From NCBI RefSeq assembly GCF_001411475.1, contig NZ_LLWH01000170.1, forward strand, positions 1 to 36,657: DNA of 36,657 bases, written 5' to 3'. Under the pieces are notes generated by a model. It did not search any database. It worked only from the letters and a program-made list of their open reading frames with translations, and was not told the origin of the DNA. Origin of the DNA: Pseudomonas endophytica (GTDB lineage Bacteria > Pseudomonadota > Gammaproteobacteria > Pseudomonadales > Pseudomonadaceae). Both the position numbers and the translations under genes were made by a program. This document shows positions 1-14,532 of the stretch, piece by piece (positions within the stretch are counted from its first letter, which is position 1; each line of letters starts with the position of its first letter).

Positions 1-804
1 CAATCCGTTGGCATAACGCAAATCAATGCGCGCTATGTTTGTAATCTGCTCTTTCAGCGTTTTTTCATAGATGGCTATGAAGCGACGCATTTTTTCTACC
101 AAGTGATCGCGCCCCAAGAGCAGCTCGATCCCAGGCCCAGCACTGCCAGCTCCGGTGGTCAGGAACCAGCTGCCGCGCTCACGCAACTCCAGACGGGCAA
201 TCGAAAACCCCATCGGGCGCAGCATCTGGCTCAGCACCTGATACTGCTGCATCACTTGCTGCTGAGCCCTTTGAGGACCAAACAGCTGCGGCAAATGTTC
301 GTAGTTGGCCAGCTCACGCGGGGTGAACGCCTGGCCTTGGTTATTAAGCAGTGCCTCATCACCCCAACGCGCAACCGGCAGTTGCTCTTCAAGGCGAATG
401 ACCACTTGATCCGGCCACACCCGACGGACTTCGGCGTGAGCAATCCATGGCATTTGTTCAAGCTCGGTACGCATGCCTTCCAGATCGACCGTAAAGAAAC
501 TCGCGGCCACATAAGGAGCAATACGCTGCTGCACGGCCTGCTGGCTGATGTAGGTCAGATCACCCTGCACATTGACATTGGTGATCGGACGATCCGCATA
601 CGGCATCAAGCGCTGTGCGCCTTCGTACGTACCAAACCCAAGGGCCACCAGCAGCACAGGCCAAAACAGCACTTTCAAAAAGCCGAAATTGGCTTTTGAC
701 GCACGCGCCGACATCGGTTCTTTAGCCACCATTCGGCTTGCACCCCGTGGCACCGGCTTGCGGCCGGGAACGGGTTGCTGATGGCGAAGCGATGCGCCTG
801 GCAT
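1..804 (-). CDS. ftsQ: Cell division protein FtsQ (3'-truncated by window edge)
   Basis: FtsQ is a bitopic inner-membrane divisome protein that, with FtsB and FtsL, links early and late division proteins. Translating the minus strand from ATG at 804 gives 268 residues, still open at base 1. An N-terminal cytoplasmic tail (about 1-42) is followed by one membrane segment (about 43-60, [16 protein letters not shown]). A POTRA-like region follows from about 73 ([16 protein letters not shown]), then the FtsQ beta domain containing [13 protein letters not shown]. Pseudomonas FtsQ is roughly 285-290 residues, so about 20 C-terminal residues lie outside the window. The start is 4 bases after the ddl stop, so it is co-transcribed and probably translationally coupled. 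Its place after ddl and the expected ftsA/ftsZ beyond the edge fit the dcw order. Confidence 0.95.
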   Translation of the reverse strand, partial: MPGASLRHQQPVPGRKPVPRGASRMVAKEPMSARASKANFGFLKVLFWPVLLVALGFGTYEGAQRLMPYADRPITNVNVQGDLTYISQQAVQQRIAPYVAASFFTVDLEGMRTELEQMPWIAHAEVRRVWPDQVVIRLEEQLPVARWGDEALLNNQGQAFTPRELANYEHLPQLFGPQRAQQQVMQQYQVLSQMLRPMGFSIARLELRERGSWFLTTGAGSAGPGIELLLGRDHLVEKMRRFIAIYEKTLKEQITNIARIDLRYANGL

Positions 805-808
805 GTTC

Positions 809-3214
<2,406 letters not shown>

Positions 3215-3222
<8 letters not shown>

Positions 3223-4285
3223 TGGCCACCTCCAAGCAGATATCTACGACGTTACGGGTGGCATCAGGTTTGGCTAGGCGGCGAGCATTAGCCGCCATGC
3301 TGTTGAGTCGTTGCGGTTGCATCAAAACCTCATTCAGGCGTGCAGCCAGCTCGGCTGCGCCAGTTGTCGCTTGTGGCATCAAGAGGGCTGCACCCTCGCG
3401 TGCCAAAAAGTCAGCATTACGGCTCTGATGGTCGTCAATCGCGTGGGGCAAAGGCACCAACAACGAAGGCAGACCGGCCGCAGCCAGTTCACTGACGGTC
3501 AGCGCGCCTGCGCGACAAACCACCAGGTCGGCCCAGCCATAAGCGTGGGCCATGTCTTTGATAAAAGGCTGTACATCCGCCTCGACACCCACCGTGGTGT
3601 AACGCTCGGCGGTGATGTGGTCGTGCTGTTTGCCCGCCTGATGAAACACCTCAGGACGAACCTGCGCCGGTACTTTGGCCAAGGCTTCAGGCAGTAGTTT
3701 GTTTAATGGCTCGGCCCCCAGGCTACCGCCCAGCACCAGCAGGCGCGCCTTGCGCCCTTCGAGTGCTGCGCGTGGCGCCAGAGTTAACAGTTCAGGACGC
3801 ACCGGGTTGCCAGTGGTACGCAGCTTGTCCGAGGCGGCAAACGTCTGCGGGAAGGCTTCACACACACGGCTCGACATCGGCACCAACAAACGATTGGCCG
3901 TACCGGCGACAGCGTTTTGCTCGTGAATAATCACCGGCACGCCGCACGTTTTGGCCGCTAACCCGCCAGGCCCGGTCACATAGCCACCGAACCCGAGTAC
4001 GCACACAGGCTTGAGTTGACGAATAATGCGACGCGCCTGAAACAAAGCCTTGAGCAGCACAAAGGGCGCCTTGAGCAGCGACAGTTTGCTTTTACCCCGC
4101 AGCCCCGCCACGTTGATCCGGTGCAAGGTGAAGCCCGCCGGTTCAACCAGTTCGTTTTCAATGCCACGCGGTGTTCCGAGCCAGTGCACGGTATAGCCAC
4201 GCGCCTCAAACTCACGCGCGCAGGCCAGCGCAGGGAACACATGTCCGCCGGTTCCGCCCGCCATGATCAGCACATTAGCGCCCAT
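3215..4285 (-). CDS. murG: UDP-GlcNAc:undecaprenyl-PP-MurNAc-pentapeptide GlcNAc transferase MurG
   Basis: MurG is a peripheral, membrane-associated GT28 glycosyltransferase that converts lipid I to lipid II. I start it at ATG 4285, giving 356 residues ([20 protein letters not shown]). The frame stays open 16 codons further upstream, inside ftsW, but the ATG at 4285 has a GAGGAG ribosome site about 8 bases ahead and matches the family N-terminus. Seen: the G-loop GGTGGHVFP near the start, GGYVTGPGG, a second glycine loop [13 protein letters not shown], and the sugar-nucleotide site [20 protein letters not shown]. The first 11 bases overlap the end of ftsW. Confidence 0.97.
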
Positions 4286-5489
4286 GGTTCGGCTCCTCTG
4301 CGAAGTCGCTTTCTTTGAAATCTGTTTCTTCACTGCCCAAATGGGTTCGGCTCTCCCACTCGATGCGCAGTAATAAGCCTACGCAGACACAGCAAATCAC
4401 CAAGGAACTGCCGCCATAGCTAAGGAAAGGCAACGTCAAACCTTTGGTCGGCAGCAAACCGACGTTCACCCCGATGTTGATCAGGAACTGGCCGATCCAC
4501 AGGAACGACAAGCCGTACGCCATGTAAGCCGCGAAGTATTGTTTGGCGCGCTCAGCCCACAGACCGATGTACATGCCGCGTACACAGATGAACACAAACA
4601 GCGCCACGGTCAGTAGCGAGCCCACTACGCCCAACTCTTCGGCCAAAACTGAGAACACGAAGTCGGTATGCGCTTCTGGCAGGTAGAACTGCTTCTGTAC
4701 GCTGTTGCCCAAGCCCACCCCGAACCACTCACCGCGACCGAACGCGATCAGTGCTTGTGTCAGCTGATAGCCCGAACCGAATTGATCAGACCATGGGTCG
4801 GTAAAGGTAATTAGACGAGCCATGCGGTACGGCTGAGCTTGAACCAGCACGAACACTGCACCCACCGCCAACGCCACCATTAACGCGAAGCGGAACAGGC
4901 CAACCCCGCCTAAGAACAACATGGCGGCCGCAGCCCCCATCATCACAACGGTGGCACCGAAGTCAGGCTCCATCAGCAACAGACCGGCCATGGGCAACAA
5001 CACAATGAAAGGCTTGAAGAAGCCCATCCAACTGTCGCGAACCTCTTTCTGTTGGCGCACCAGATAGCCTGCCAGGTAGATCACCACAAACACTTTGGCG
5101 ATTTCTGAAGGTTGCACGTTAAAGAAGCTAAAGCCGATCCAGCGCATAGAGCCGTTTACCTCACGGCCAATACCCGGCAGCAACACCATGATCAGCAAGC
5201 CAAACGCGCCCAGCAGCAGCATAAAGCCCAAACGTTGCCAAGTCGCAATCGGCACCATCATGGTCATGATGCACGCGACCAAACCGATCACGATGTAAAA
5301 CAGGTGGCGGATCATGTGGTACAGCGTGTTGCCAGACTGCAAGGCCGCCACTTCGGAGGATGCCGAGGTGATCATTACCAGCCCAAGCCCCAACAACGCT
5401 AAGCAACCGGCCAGCAAGGGGAAGTCGAGGTCGATGCCACGGCCTGTGATCAAAGGCGAAGGATAAGGTTTGAGGAAGCCAAAGATCAT
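4275..5489 (-). CDS. ftsW: Septal peptidoglycan glycosyltransferase FtsW (SEDS family)
   Basis: FtsW is a polytopic SEDS-family enzyme that polymerises lipid II at the septum in partnership with FtsI. The protein has 404 residues and about ten hydrophobic segments. Seen: the periplasmic-loop signature GREVNGSMRWIG followed by NVQPSEIAK, then FGRGEWFGVGLGNSVQK, PEAHTDFVFSVLAEELG and the late LPFLSYGGSS, all typical of SEDS proteins. Its start overlaps the murD stop as ATGA (5486-5489) and its end overlaps the murG start. Its place between murD and murG is the standard proteobacterial arrangement. Confidence 0.97.
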   Translation of the reverse strand: MIFGFLKPYPSPLITGRGIDLDFPLLAGCLALLGLGLVMITSASSEVAALQSGNTLYHMIRHLFYIVIGLVACIMTMMVPIATWQRLGFMLLLGAFGLLIMVLLPGIGREVNGSMRWIGFSFFNVQPSEIAKVFVVIYLAGYLVRQQKEVRDSWMGFFKPFIVLLPMAGLLLMEPDFGATVVMMGAAAAMLFLGGVGLFRFALMVALAVGAVFVLVQAQPYRMARLITFTDPWSDQFGSGYQLTQALIAFGRGEWFGVGLGNSVQKQFYLPEAHTDFVFSVLAEELGVVGSLLTVALFVFICVRGMYIGLWAERAKQYFAAYMAYGLSFLWIGQFLINIGVNVGLLPTKGLTLPFLSYGGSSLVICCVCVGLLLRIEWESRTHLGSEETDFKESDFAEEPNHGR

Positions 5490-6832
5490 GCCAAGGCCCC
5501 CACTGCGCGCGCAAAGAGGTGGCCGCGTTCTTCGTAGTTTTTGAACATGTCAAAGCTGGCACAGGCAGGCGACAGCAACACTGCATCACCGGCGCACGCC
5601 AGTGAGCGGCTTTGCGCGATGGCTTCGTCTAGCGTACTAACCCGCACTAGCGGCACCGCGTCGCCGAGCGCATCCGCGATCAAACCTGCGTCGCGCCCCA
5701 TCAACACGACAGCGCGGCAGTACTTGGCGACTGAGGCGCGCAGGCCGCTGAAATCTGCGCCCTTGCCATCACCGCCAGCGATGAGAATCAACTGACCGTG
5801 CATGTCCGAACCCAAGCCATCAATCGCGGCCAGCGCAGCCCCGACATTAGTGGCTTTGGAATCGTTGTAATAACTAACGCCGTCCAGCTCCCGCACCCAT
5901 TGGCAACGGTGCTCTAGACCGGCGAAGCTGCGCAGGCTGGTCAACATGGCGTCGAACGGCAAGCCCACGGCATGCCCCAATGCCAGCGCAGCCAAAGCGT
6001 TAGCTTGGTTATGCGCACCACGGATTTTCAATTCGCGAACCGGCATCAAGTTCTGCAACCCGAAAGCGAGGTACTTTTCACCCTGCTCTTCGCGCACACC
6101 GAACGCTTTGAAGTCTGGAGCGCTCAGACCGAATGACCAGCACGGCAGCCCTTCACCCACCAACGGACGGGTGAGTGCATCTTGACGGTTGAACACCACC
6201 TGACGAGCGCCACGGAAAATCCGGTGCTTGGCCAAGTGGTACGCCGGCAAGCCCGTGTAGCGGTCCATGTGGTCTTCGCTGATGTTAAGCACAGTGGCGA
6301 CTTCGGCGCCCAACTGGTGAGTGGTTTCAAGCTGGAAGCTGGACAATTCCATGACGTACAGCTCGACGTCATCGCTGAGCAAGTCTAACGCCGGTGTACC
6401 GAGGTTACCGCCAACGGCCACACGCTTACCCGCAGCCACGGCCATTTCGCCGACCAAGGTAGTGACGGTGCTTTTGGCGTTAGAACCACTGATTGCCACG
6501 ATCGGTGCTTTTACGTTACGCGCGAACAGGTCGATGTCGCCTGAAAGCTTAACGCCCCGGGCTGCCGCCGCTTGCAGTGCAGGCGTCGCTAATGCCAAAC
6601 CGGGGCTCACGTAGAGTTCGTCGGCACGGCAAAGGAACTCAACGTCCAGTTCGCCACAACGCACATCCACCTGCGGGTAATCCCGGCGCAACGTAGCCAA
6701 CTCCGGTGGATTGTCCCGCGTGTCAGCCACCGCAAACGACACACCCTGCTGCGCTAGGAAGCGCACCAGAGACATGCCGCTCTTGCCGAGGCCGACAACG
6801 ATGCGGAAATGGTCAGAAGCAATCAGAGACAC
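5486..6832 (-). CDS. murD: UDP-MurNAc-L-alanine--D-glutamate ligase MurD (GTG start)
   Basis: MurD adds D-glutamate to UDP-MurNAc-L-Ala in the cytoplasm. I choose GTG at 6832, giving 448 residues (MSLIASDHFRIVVGLGKSG). The frame is open upstream to 6925, but those codons lie inside mraY, encode nothing MurD-like, and a GAGGT ribosome site lies about 9 bases before the GTG. Seen: a dinucleotide-fold-like VVGLGKSGMS, the P-loop variant GSNAKSTVTT (116-125), the NISEDHMDRY segment, and GVSYYNDSKATNVGA in the C-terminal half. The start sits 5 bases after the mraY stop. Confidence 0.96.
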   Translation of the reverse strand: MSLIASDHFRIVVGLGKSGMSLVRFLAQQGVSFAVADTRDNPPELATLRRDYPQVDVRCGELDVEFLCRADELYVSPGLALATPALQAAAARGVKLSGDIDLFARNVKAPIVAISGSNAKSTVTTLVGEMAVAAGKRVAVGGNLGTPALDLLSDDVELYVMELSSFQLETTHQLGAEVATVLNISEDHMDRYTGLPAYHLAKHRIFRGARQVVFNRQDALTRPLVGEGLPCWSFGLSAPDFKAFGVREEQGEKYLAFGLQNLMPVRELKIRGAHNQANALAALALGHAVGLPFDAMLTSLRSFAGLEHRCQWVRELDGVSYYNDSKATNVGAALAAIDGLGSDMHGQLILIAGGDGKGADFSGLRASVAKYCRAVVLMGRDAGLIADALGDAVPLVRVSTLDEAIAQSRSLACAGDAVLLSPACASFDMFKNYEERGHLFARAVGALA

Positions 6833-6837
6833 AGGTT

Positions 6838-7920
6838 CTACCTCAGCTTCAGCGTGGCAAGACCGACCAACACGAGGATCACGGTGATAATCCAGAAGCG
6901 GACAATCACACGTGGCTCGGGCCAACCCTTGAGTTCAAAGTGGTGGTGTATGGGCGCCATGCGGAACACCCGCTTGCCGGTCAGCTTGAACGACGCGACC
7001 TGGATGACCACCGACAAGGTCTCCATCACAAACACACCGCCCATGATGAACAACACGATTTCCTGACGCACGATGACCGCGATGGTGCCCAAGGCTGCGC
7101 CCAGCGCCAATGCGCCGACGTCACCCATGAACACTTGTGCCGGGTAGGTGTTGAACCACAGGAAACCAAGGCCAGCACCTATCAGTGCGCCGCAGAACAC
7201 AATCAACTCCCCCGCCCCAGGGACGTACGGGATCAGCAGGTAGTCCGCAAACTTCATGTTGCCCGACAGGTAGCAAAAAATACCCAGCGCGCCACCGACC
7301 ATCACCGTCGGCATGATCGCCAAGCCGTCGAGGCCATCGGTCAAGTTGACTGCGTTACTCGAACCCACGATCACAAAGTAGGTCAGTACCACAAAGCCAA
7401 TGCCCAACGGGATGCTGGCATCTTTGAGGATCGGCAGAATCAAGGTCGTTTCGACGGCACTGGGCGCGGTCACGTACAGAAAGATAGCCGCCGCAAGACC
7501 AAACACCGACTGCCAGAAGTATTTCCAGCGGCTTGGCAAACCACGCGAGTTCTTTTCGATGACCTTACGGTAATCGTCAACCCAACCGATGGCGCCGAAT
7601 AACAGAGTCACCAGCAACACTACCCAGACATAACGGTTGCTCAGGTCAGCCCAAAGCAAAGTACTGATCGTAATAGCAGAGAGGATTAGCGCGCCGCCCA
7701 TAGTAGGCGTGCCCGATTTGGACAAGTGTGACTGTGGGCCATCATTACGCACCGATTGGCCGATCTGACGGTTTTGCAAGGTGCGGATCATCCACGGTCC
7801 CAAGCACAGCGACAACGACAACGCGGTCAGTACGCCCAGAATCCCGCGCAGGGATAAGTACTGGAAGACCGCGAAGCCTTTGTAGAACTGTTGTAGATAC
7901 TCCGCTAGAAGCAGCAGCAT
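6838..7920 (-). CDS. mraY: Phospho-N-acetylmuramoyl-pentapeptide-transferase MraY
   Basis: MraY is a polytopic membrane enzyme that transfers phospho-MurNAc-pentapeptide to undecaprenyl phosphate, making lipid I. From ATG 7920 the protein has the standard 360 residues ([16 protein letters not shown]). A 9-codon upstream extension is open but lies within murF. Seen: the conserved cytoplasmic [32 protein letters not shown], the Mg/substrate-binding [18 protein letters not shown], and the histidine-rich [15 protein letters not shown] near the C-terminus. The start shares one base with the murF stop (TAATG). Confidence 0.97.
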   Translation of the reverse strand: MLLLLAEYLQQFYKGFAVFQYLSLRGILGVLTALSLSLCLGPWMIRTLQNRQIGQSVRNDGPQSHLSKSGTPTMGGALILSAITISTLLWADLSNRYVWVVLLVTLLFGAIGWVDDYRKVIEKNSRGLPSRWKYFWQSVFGLAAAIFLYVTAPSAVETTLILPILKDASIPLGIGFVVLTYFVIVGSSNAVNLTDGLDGLAIMPTVMVGGALGIFCYLSGNMKFADYLLIPYVPGAGELIVFCGALIGAGLGFLWFNTYPAQVFMGDVGALALGAALGTIAVIVRQEIVLFIMGGVFVMETLSVVIQVASFKLTGKRVFRMAPIHHHFELKGWPEPRVIVRFWIITVILVLVGLATLKLR

Positions 7921-9287
7921 TAATGTTTCTCCCCGCAGGAATCGCACAGTGCCGCAACGACGTTTTCCATCGCTGCGCTGCGCGAACCCTTAATCAAAAT
8001 AGTGGTGTTTGTTTCGTGCTCAGAGCGAAGTGCCTTGATCAGATCAGCCTGATTGGCAAAGTGGCGAGCCTGGTGTCCAAATGCAGCGACGGCATGAGCC
8101 ATCAGCGGCCCCACCGCGTAAAGCGCTGAAACCTTGTCGGCGGCATAAGCGCCTACATCACGATGTCCTTGCTCCGCCCACTCACCTAACTCGCCAATGT
8201 CTCCGAGCACCAGGACGGTGCGACCGGAAAAGCCGGCGAGTATATCAACGGCAGCGCACATTGAGGTGGGGTTTGCGTTGTAAGTGTCATCAATAATTCG
8301 CAGACCTGTGCTAGTCACTTGAGCGACTGTGCGCCCTTTGACCGGCTGCACCGCTTCGAGGCCCGTTTTGATCCCGAATAGCGACACGCCCAACGCATGA
8401 GCCGCCGCCGCAGCAGCCAATGCATTGGCCACGTTATGGGTGCCCAGCAGGTTGAGTTGAATCCACTCGGCGCCTTGTGGGCTGTGCAAAGTGAAACGTG
8501 GGCAACCGCGTGCATCTCGGCTCACATCACTGGCGTAAAACGTCGCATCCGGATTGTTCAGGGAGAAGCTAAGCACGGAGCGGCCGTTGGCGCGGGCTTG
8601 CCAGATGCCAAAGGCCTTGTCGTCCACATTCAGCACCGCGATGCCGTCGGCCGCCAGCCCTTCAATAATTTCACCTTTGGCCTCGACGATTTTGTCGGGC
8701 CCGCCAAACTCGCCTACGTGAGCGGTGCCAGCATTGTTCAATACCGCAACATGGGGTTTGGTCATGGCAACGGTGTAGGCGATTTCGCCAAGGCGCGAAG
8801 CACCCAGTTCGATGACAGCTGCTGTGTGTTCTTGCGTCAGTTCGAGCAGCGTCAGCGGCACGCCCAAGTCGTTATTCAAATTACCTTTGGTCGCCAGCAC
8901 CGGGCCGCGTGTGCGCAGGATACAGGCGAGCATTTCTTTAACGGTGGTTTTGCCGCTGGAGCCGGTAATCGCTGCTACAGGTTTGTCGTAACCGGCACGA
9001 TTCAGCGCGCCCAGTTGGCCCAAAGCGTGGCGGGTGTCCTGGACGACCAGCTGCGGCAAAGCCGATTCAGGCACTTCTCGCTCCACCAGCGCGGCCACGG
9101 CACCTTTGGCCGCCACCTCGTTCAAGTAGTCATGGCCATCGAAGCGCGGGCCTGTCAGGGCAATAAATAGCTGGCCTTGGCTGATTGCTCGGCTGTCGAT
9201 GCTCACTCCCTCGAAACGGCTGTCCGCACTGACCAAACGGCCGTTAAGGGCGCTAGCAACTTCACTCAACAGCAGCGGCTTAAGCAT
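7920..9287 (-). CDS. murF: UDP-MurNAc-tripeptide--D-alanyl-D-alanine ligase MurF
   Basis: MurF attaches D-Ala-D-Ala (the Ddl product) to the tripeptide precursor, finishing the cytoplasmic pentapeptide. I start at ATG 9287 ([14 protein letters not shown]), 455 residues, because GGGAGG lies about 7 bases upstream. An upstream ATG at 9305 would add six residues and has no comparable site. Seen: the P-loop [11 protein letters not shown] (109-119), [15 protein letters not shown], the [11 protein letters not shown] segment, and a C-terminal domain containing VLGDIGELG. The first 8 bases overlap the end of murE. Confidence 0.96.
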   Translation of the reverse strand: MLKPLLLSEVASALNGRLVSADSRFEGVSIDSRAISQGQLFIALTGPRFDGHDYLNEVAAKGAVAALVEREVPESALPQLVVQDTRHALGQLGALNRAGYDKPVAAITGSSGKTTVKEMLACILRTRGPVLATKGNLNNDLGVPLTLLELTQEHTAAVIELGASRLGEIAYTVAMTKPHVAVLNNAGTAHVGEFGGPDKIVEAKGEIIEGLAADGIAVLNVDDKAFGIWQARANGRSVLSFSLNNPDATFYASDVSRDARGCPRFTLHSPQGAEWIQLNLLGTHNVANALAAAAAAHALGVSLFGIKTGLEAVQPVKGRTVAQVTSTGLRIIDDTYNANPTSMCAAVDILAGFSGRTVLVLGDIGELGEWAEQGHRDVGAYAADKVSALYAVGPLMAHAVAAFGHQARHFANQADLIKALRSEHETNTTILIKGSRSAAMENVVAALCDSCGEKH

Positions 9288-10742
9288 GGGCAACCTCCCA
9301 AGCATTCAAGGCTTTTTCGGCCTCGACCAGGTCAGAGAAGTCGTGGCGTTCGCCGTTGATTTCTTGATAGTCCTCGTGACCTTTGCCCGCCAGCACGATG
9401 ACGTCTTCAGCACGTGCGTTGGCGATGATTTGCGCAATAGCCTCACCCCGACCGGCAACAAAGTCCACCTGATCGGCGTTGGCAAAGCCTGCTCCAATCT
9501 CAGTGAAAATCTGTGCTGGATCTTCGGTGCGAGGGTTGTCGTCAGTGACCAGCGCTACGTCAGCCAAACGCTCAACCACTTGCGCCATCAGCGGGCGCTT
9601 ACCGCGATCACGGTCACCACCGCAGCCGAACAAGCACTTTAATTGACCTTTGGCGTGAGGCCGCAGAGCGAGCAGTACTTTTTCCAGCGCGTCCGGGGTG
9701 TGAGCGTAATCAACTACTACCAACGGCTTGGTGCCGCCACCTAGGCGTTGCATGCGCCCCACGGGGCCTTCCAGCTTGGGCAGCACTTTAAGAATTTCGT
9801 CCAACGCATAATCAAGGCCGAGCAGCGCGCCGATCGCCGCAAGTACGTTGCTCAGGTTGAAGCGGCCGAGCAAGGCACTGCGCAACAGATGCTCGCCTTG
9901 CGGGGTAACTAACGTGGCGCGTACACCGTCGTCATCGAAAATCGCGTCACGGCAATACAGGTAAGCACTGCTGTCTTCAAGGCTGTAGCTAATTAGGCGC
10001 GAGTCGTGCTTTTCAGCTGCCAGTTGACGACCGAAATCATCATCTAGGTTCAGTACTCGGCAACGCAGGTCAGGCCAAGCAAATAGTTTGGCCTTGGCCG
10101 CAGCGTAAGCCTGCATGGTGCCGTGGTAGTCAAGATGATCACGAGACAAATTGGTCAGAACCGCCACGTCAAATGCTAGGGCGCTAACTCGGCCTTGATC
10201 CAGCCCGTGGGACGAAACTTCCATGGCAATCGCTTTAGCACCGGCCTTTTTCAGGTCAGCCAGCATCGCTTGTACTGCAATCGGATCGGGCGTGGTGTGG
10301 CGGCCGCTTTGCAGCGCACCATAAAAACCGGTTCCCAGCGTCCCGACGATGCCGCAATGCTGCCCCAAATGATCAAGCGCTTGCGCAACCAGTTGGGTCA
10401 CGCTGGTTTTGCCATTGGTGCCCGTGACGCCGACCAGATTCAGCGGATGGCTTGGCTCACCGTAAAAACGACCGGCCAAGTCCGACAGTTGAGCAATCAA
10501 CCCTTTAACCGGAATCAGCGGCACATCGGTAATCGGTAACACCGAGGCGCCTTGTGCTTCATAGGCTACCGCTGCCGCGCCACGTTGCAGGGCATCAGCT
10601 ATATGCTCACGACCATCGAGCTTGGCACCCGGCACGGCGAGGAATAGATCACCCGCACGCACTTGGCGGCTATCAAGGGTTAACTCACGGATCATCAGAT
10701 CGTGACCGGCGTGAGGGAAAATCTTTTTCAGGCTCAGGGACA

Positions 10743-10743
<1 letters not shown>
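9280..10743 (-). CDS. murE: UDP-MurNAc-L-alanyl-D-glutamate--2,6-diaminopimelate ligase MurE
   Basis: MurE adds meso-diaminopimelate to the peptidoglycan precursor. The protein has 487 residues, normal for Pseudomonas. Seen: the P-loop GTNGKTSVTQ (108-117), EVSSHGLDQGR (175-185), the NLSRDHLDYHG stretch (198-208), VDYAHTPDALEKVL, and DNPR at 402-405. The last is the signature of meso-DAP-using enzymes rather than lysine-using ones, so a Gram-negative peptide type is expected. The start overlaps the ftsI stop by one base (TAATG). Confidence 0.97.
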
Positions 10744-12771
<2,028 letters not shown>

Positions 12772-12775
<4 letters not shown>

Positions 12776-13719
12776 CGAAGCTTCTCCGCAACGCGCATGA
12801 CAGCGCTGCGCGAGCGCGGATTAGCCTTCAGTTCTGCATCAGACGCGAACTGTGCCTTGCCATGAATTTTAATTTTGGGTTCAAAGGCTTTGTGCTGCAC
12901 GGGCAAGCCGCGAGGCAGGTTGTCCGGCTCACCTTTAACCAAATCGCGCATAAATAACTTAACAATGCGGTCTTCGAGCGAATGGAAACTGATGACGACT
13001 AAACGTCCGCCGACTTCCAGCGACTCTAAGGCAGCCTCAAGACCGGCCCTTAGATCTCCCAGTTCGTTATTAACGTGAATGCGCAGGCCCTGAAAGGTGC
13101 GGGTTGCGGGGTGTTTACCCTTTTCCCAAGCCGGATTGGCTACTTTCAGCACTTCAGCGAGGTCGCCAGTGCGCTCGAACGGCGTGATTTCACGACGTTC
13201 TACCACGGCACGCGCCATGCGACCTGCATAGCGCTCTTCGCCGTACTCTTTGAACACACGGGTGATTTCTTCGTGAGAGGCTGTGTTCACGAATTCCGCA
13301 GCGCTGATACCCGCGCTCGGGTTCATGCGCATATCCAACGGCCCATCATTCATAAAGCTGAAGCCACGCGCCGGGTCGTCAAGCTGCGGCGAAGAGACGC
13401 CGAGGTCGAGCAGTACACCGCTGACCTTGCCTGCCAAGTCGCGCTCGGTGACTTCGGATCCCATCTCGGCAAAACTGCGCTGCACAATGACAAAGCGGCC
13501 GTCTTCGGCCGCTAGCGCTTGCCCGGTGGCAATCGCTTGGGGATCTTTATCAAACCCAAGAAGGCGTCCTTCTGGGCCTAGATTCTGGAGTATCAGGCGG
13601 CTATGTCCGCCGCGACCAAAGGTACCGTCCAGATAGCATCCATCAGGGCGTACGGCGAGAGCCTCTACGGCTTCATCGAGCAGCACGGTGATGTGGTTGA
13701 AGTCGCTATCAATAGTCAC
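12772..13719 (-). CDS. rsmH: 16S rRNA (cytosine(1402)-N(4))-methyltransferase RsmH (MraW), GTG start
   Basis: RsmH methylates N4 of C1402 in the 16S rRNA decoding centre. RsmI, encoded at 15012-15890, adds the 2'-O-methyl group to the same nucleotide. The protein has 315 residues starting at GTG 13719, which overlaps the mraZ stop as GTGA. Seen: [13 protein letters not shown], the S-adenosylmethionine-binding [41 protein letters not shown], and the C-terminal [14 protein letters not shown] with [13 protein letters not shown]. It carries a rRNA-modification job inside the division operon, as in most bacteria. Confidence 0.97.
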
Positions 13720-14171
13720 AGAATTAAATCACGCAGTTCATCAGGCATCGCGCCCGGTTGTTGAATGGCTGCAAGGTCGGCGGCAGAAACAGCTTCCCAA
13801 GCATCCTCGTCCCATAGTTGAAACTTGTTCAATTGGCCCACCAACATTGCGCGCTTGTCCAACTTGGCATACTCACGCAAACGCGGCGGCACCAGAAAAC
13901 GACCACTGCCGTCTAGTTCAAGGTCGACGGCATTACCAATCAGTAGGCGTTGCAGACGCCGGTTTTCTTCACGCAACGAAGGCAACGCTCGCAGCTTGGT
14001 TTCAATCAATTCCCACTCATCGAGCGGATATACACACAAGCAAGGATCAGCAGCATCAATAGTCACGATCAGTTGCCCGGAGCTTCTCGAATTCAGCTCG
14101 TCACGGTACCGGCTCGGCATCGCGAGACGGCCCTTAGCATCGAGACTGATTGCGTTAGCTCCGCGAAACAC
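13716..14171 (-). CDS. mraZ: Transcriptional regulator MraZ, GTG start
   Basis: MraZ is a small DNA-binding protein that represses the dcw operon from its own promoter. The protein has 151 residues and begins at GTG 14171 ([21 protein letters not shown]), with GGAGTGA about 8 bases upstream. Two AbrB/SpoVT-like halves are visible. The first has [18 protein letters not shown] and the second has [20 protein letters not shown], both with the D-x-x-G-R signature. It is the first gene of the cluster, and phased repeats resembling MraZ operators lie just upstream at 14212-14238. This supports autoregulation by homology. Confidence 0.96.
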   Translation of the reverse strand: MFRGANAISLDAKGRLAMPSRYRDELNSRSSGQLIVTIDAADPCLCVYPLDEWELIETKLRALPSLREENRRLQRLLIGNAVDLELDGSGRFLVPPRLREYAKLDKRAMLVGQLNKFQLWDEDAWEAVSAADLAAIQQPGAMPDELRDLIL

Positions 14172-14211
14172 GAGGCGTCACTCCAAAATTTAGTGTTTTA
14201 CGTCTTGAAAA

Positions 14212-14238
14212 CCCACTTCACGCCACTTTTCGCCACTT
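14212..14238 (-). promoter_or_regulatory. MraZ operator: three 10-bp-phased AAGTGG boxes
   Basis: Read on the minus strand, AAGTGGC, AAGTGGC and AAGTGGG start every 10 bases (14238, 14228, 14218). This matches the known MraZ-box design of three or more GTGG-type repeats separated by short spacers. They lie between the -10 element and the mraZ ribosome site, so bound MraZ would cover the start of transcription. The repeats are seen directly; binding is inferred from family knowledge. Confidence 0.85.
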
Positions 14239-14244
14239 ATGCAC

Positions 14245-14274
14245 ACTATAGGAATGCGCCCACCACACCGTCAA
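14245..14274 (-). promoter_or_regulatory. Sigma70-like promoter of the dcw cluster (PmraZ)
   Basis: On the minus strand TTGACG (14274-14269) and TATAGT (14250-14245) are separated by 18 bases. Both are close to consensus, and the predicted start near 14238 falls at the first MraZ box. The leader to the mraZ GTG would be about 65 bases. Other promoters inside the cluster are likely but were not resolved. Confidence 0.7.
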
Positions 14275-14532
14275 GGCGCGGCCTAAAGGAAAATCCTTAC
14301 ATTACGGAGATTTAGGCGGGTAAATAGACGTACAGGAATAAGAGAGGGGTTTTCTAAGCGAGCTATAAGCTGCTAATTCAATGCGCAAGACTTCAAACTT
14401 AAAGTGGTTTCTTAAGATTAAAGGTTTTGACATTTAAGATGGGCGGTGCTGCTTGTAAGTAAAGCGAGGGGGGGGGGGTAGAGCGAGTATTTCAAACTGC
14501 CAACCTGCTTGAGAAACAAGCAGGGGAAAAAA
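14275..14532. other. Non-coding stretch between mraZ promoter and rnpB, with an 11-G run
   Basis: No convincing gene was found in these 258 bases on either strand. The stretch is AT-richer than its surroundings and holds a run of 11 G at 14468-14478. It also has a small inverted repeat (AAGGA-TTT-TCCTT on minus, near 14288-14300) and the hairpin at 14504-14524. It may contain further upstream promoter or regulatory elements for the dcw cluster; nothing specific could be assigned. Confidence 0.5.
14504..14524 (-). terminator. Hairpin downstream of rnpB (possible terminator or precursor trailer)
   Basis: CCTGCTTG and CAAGCAGG form a perfect 8-bp stem around a 5-base loop. On the minus strand it lies about 9 bases beyond the RNase P RNA 3' end. 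The T-run (TTTTTT, 14532-14527) comes before the stem rather than after it, so it is not a textbook intrinsic terminator. It may instead mark the end of the rnpB precursor that is trimmed by nucleases. Confidence 0.4.

Noticed and set aside
6706..7602. Long plus-strand open frame (298 codons) opposite murD/mraY
   Set aside because: It lies wholly antisense to mraY and murD, is rich in His, Gln and Arg, and has no family resemblance.
8397..9170. Plus-strand open frame (257 codons) opposite murF
   Set aside because: Antisense shadow. The murF frame contains all expected motifs in order.
14468..14478. G-run considered as a phase-variation switch
   Set aside because: It is not inside or demonstrably in the promoter spacer of a gene, so switching is speculative. 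It is kept only as an observation.
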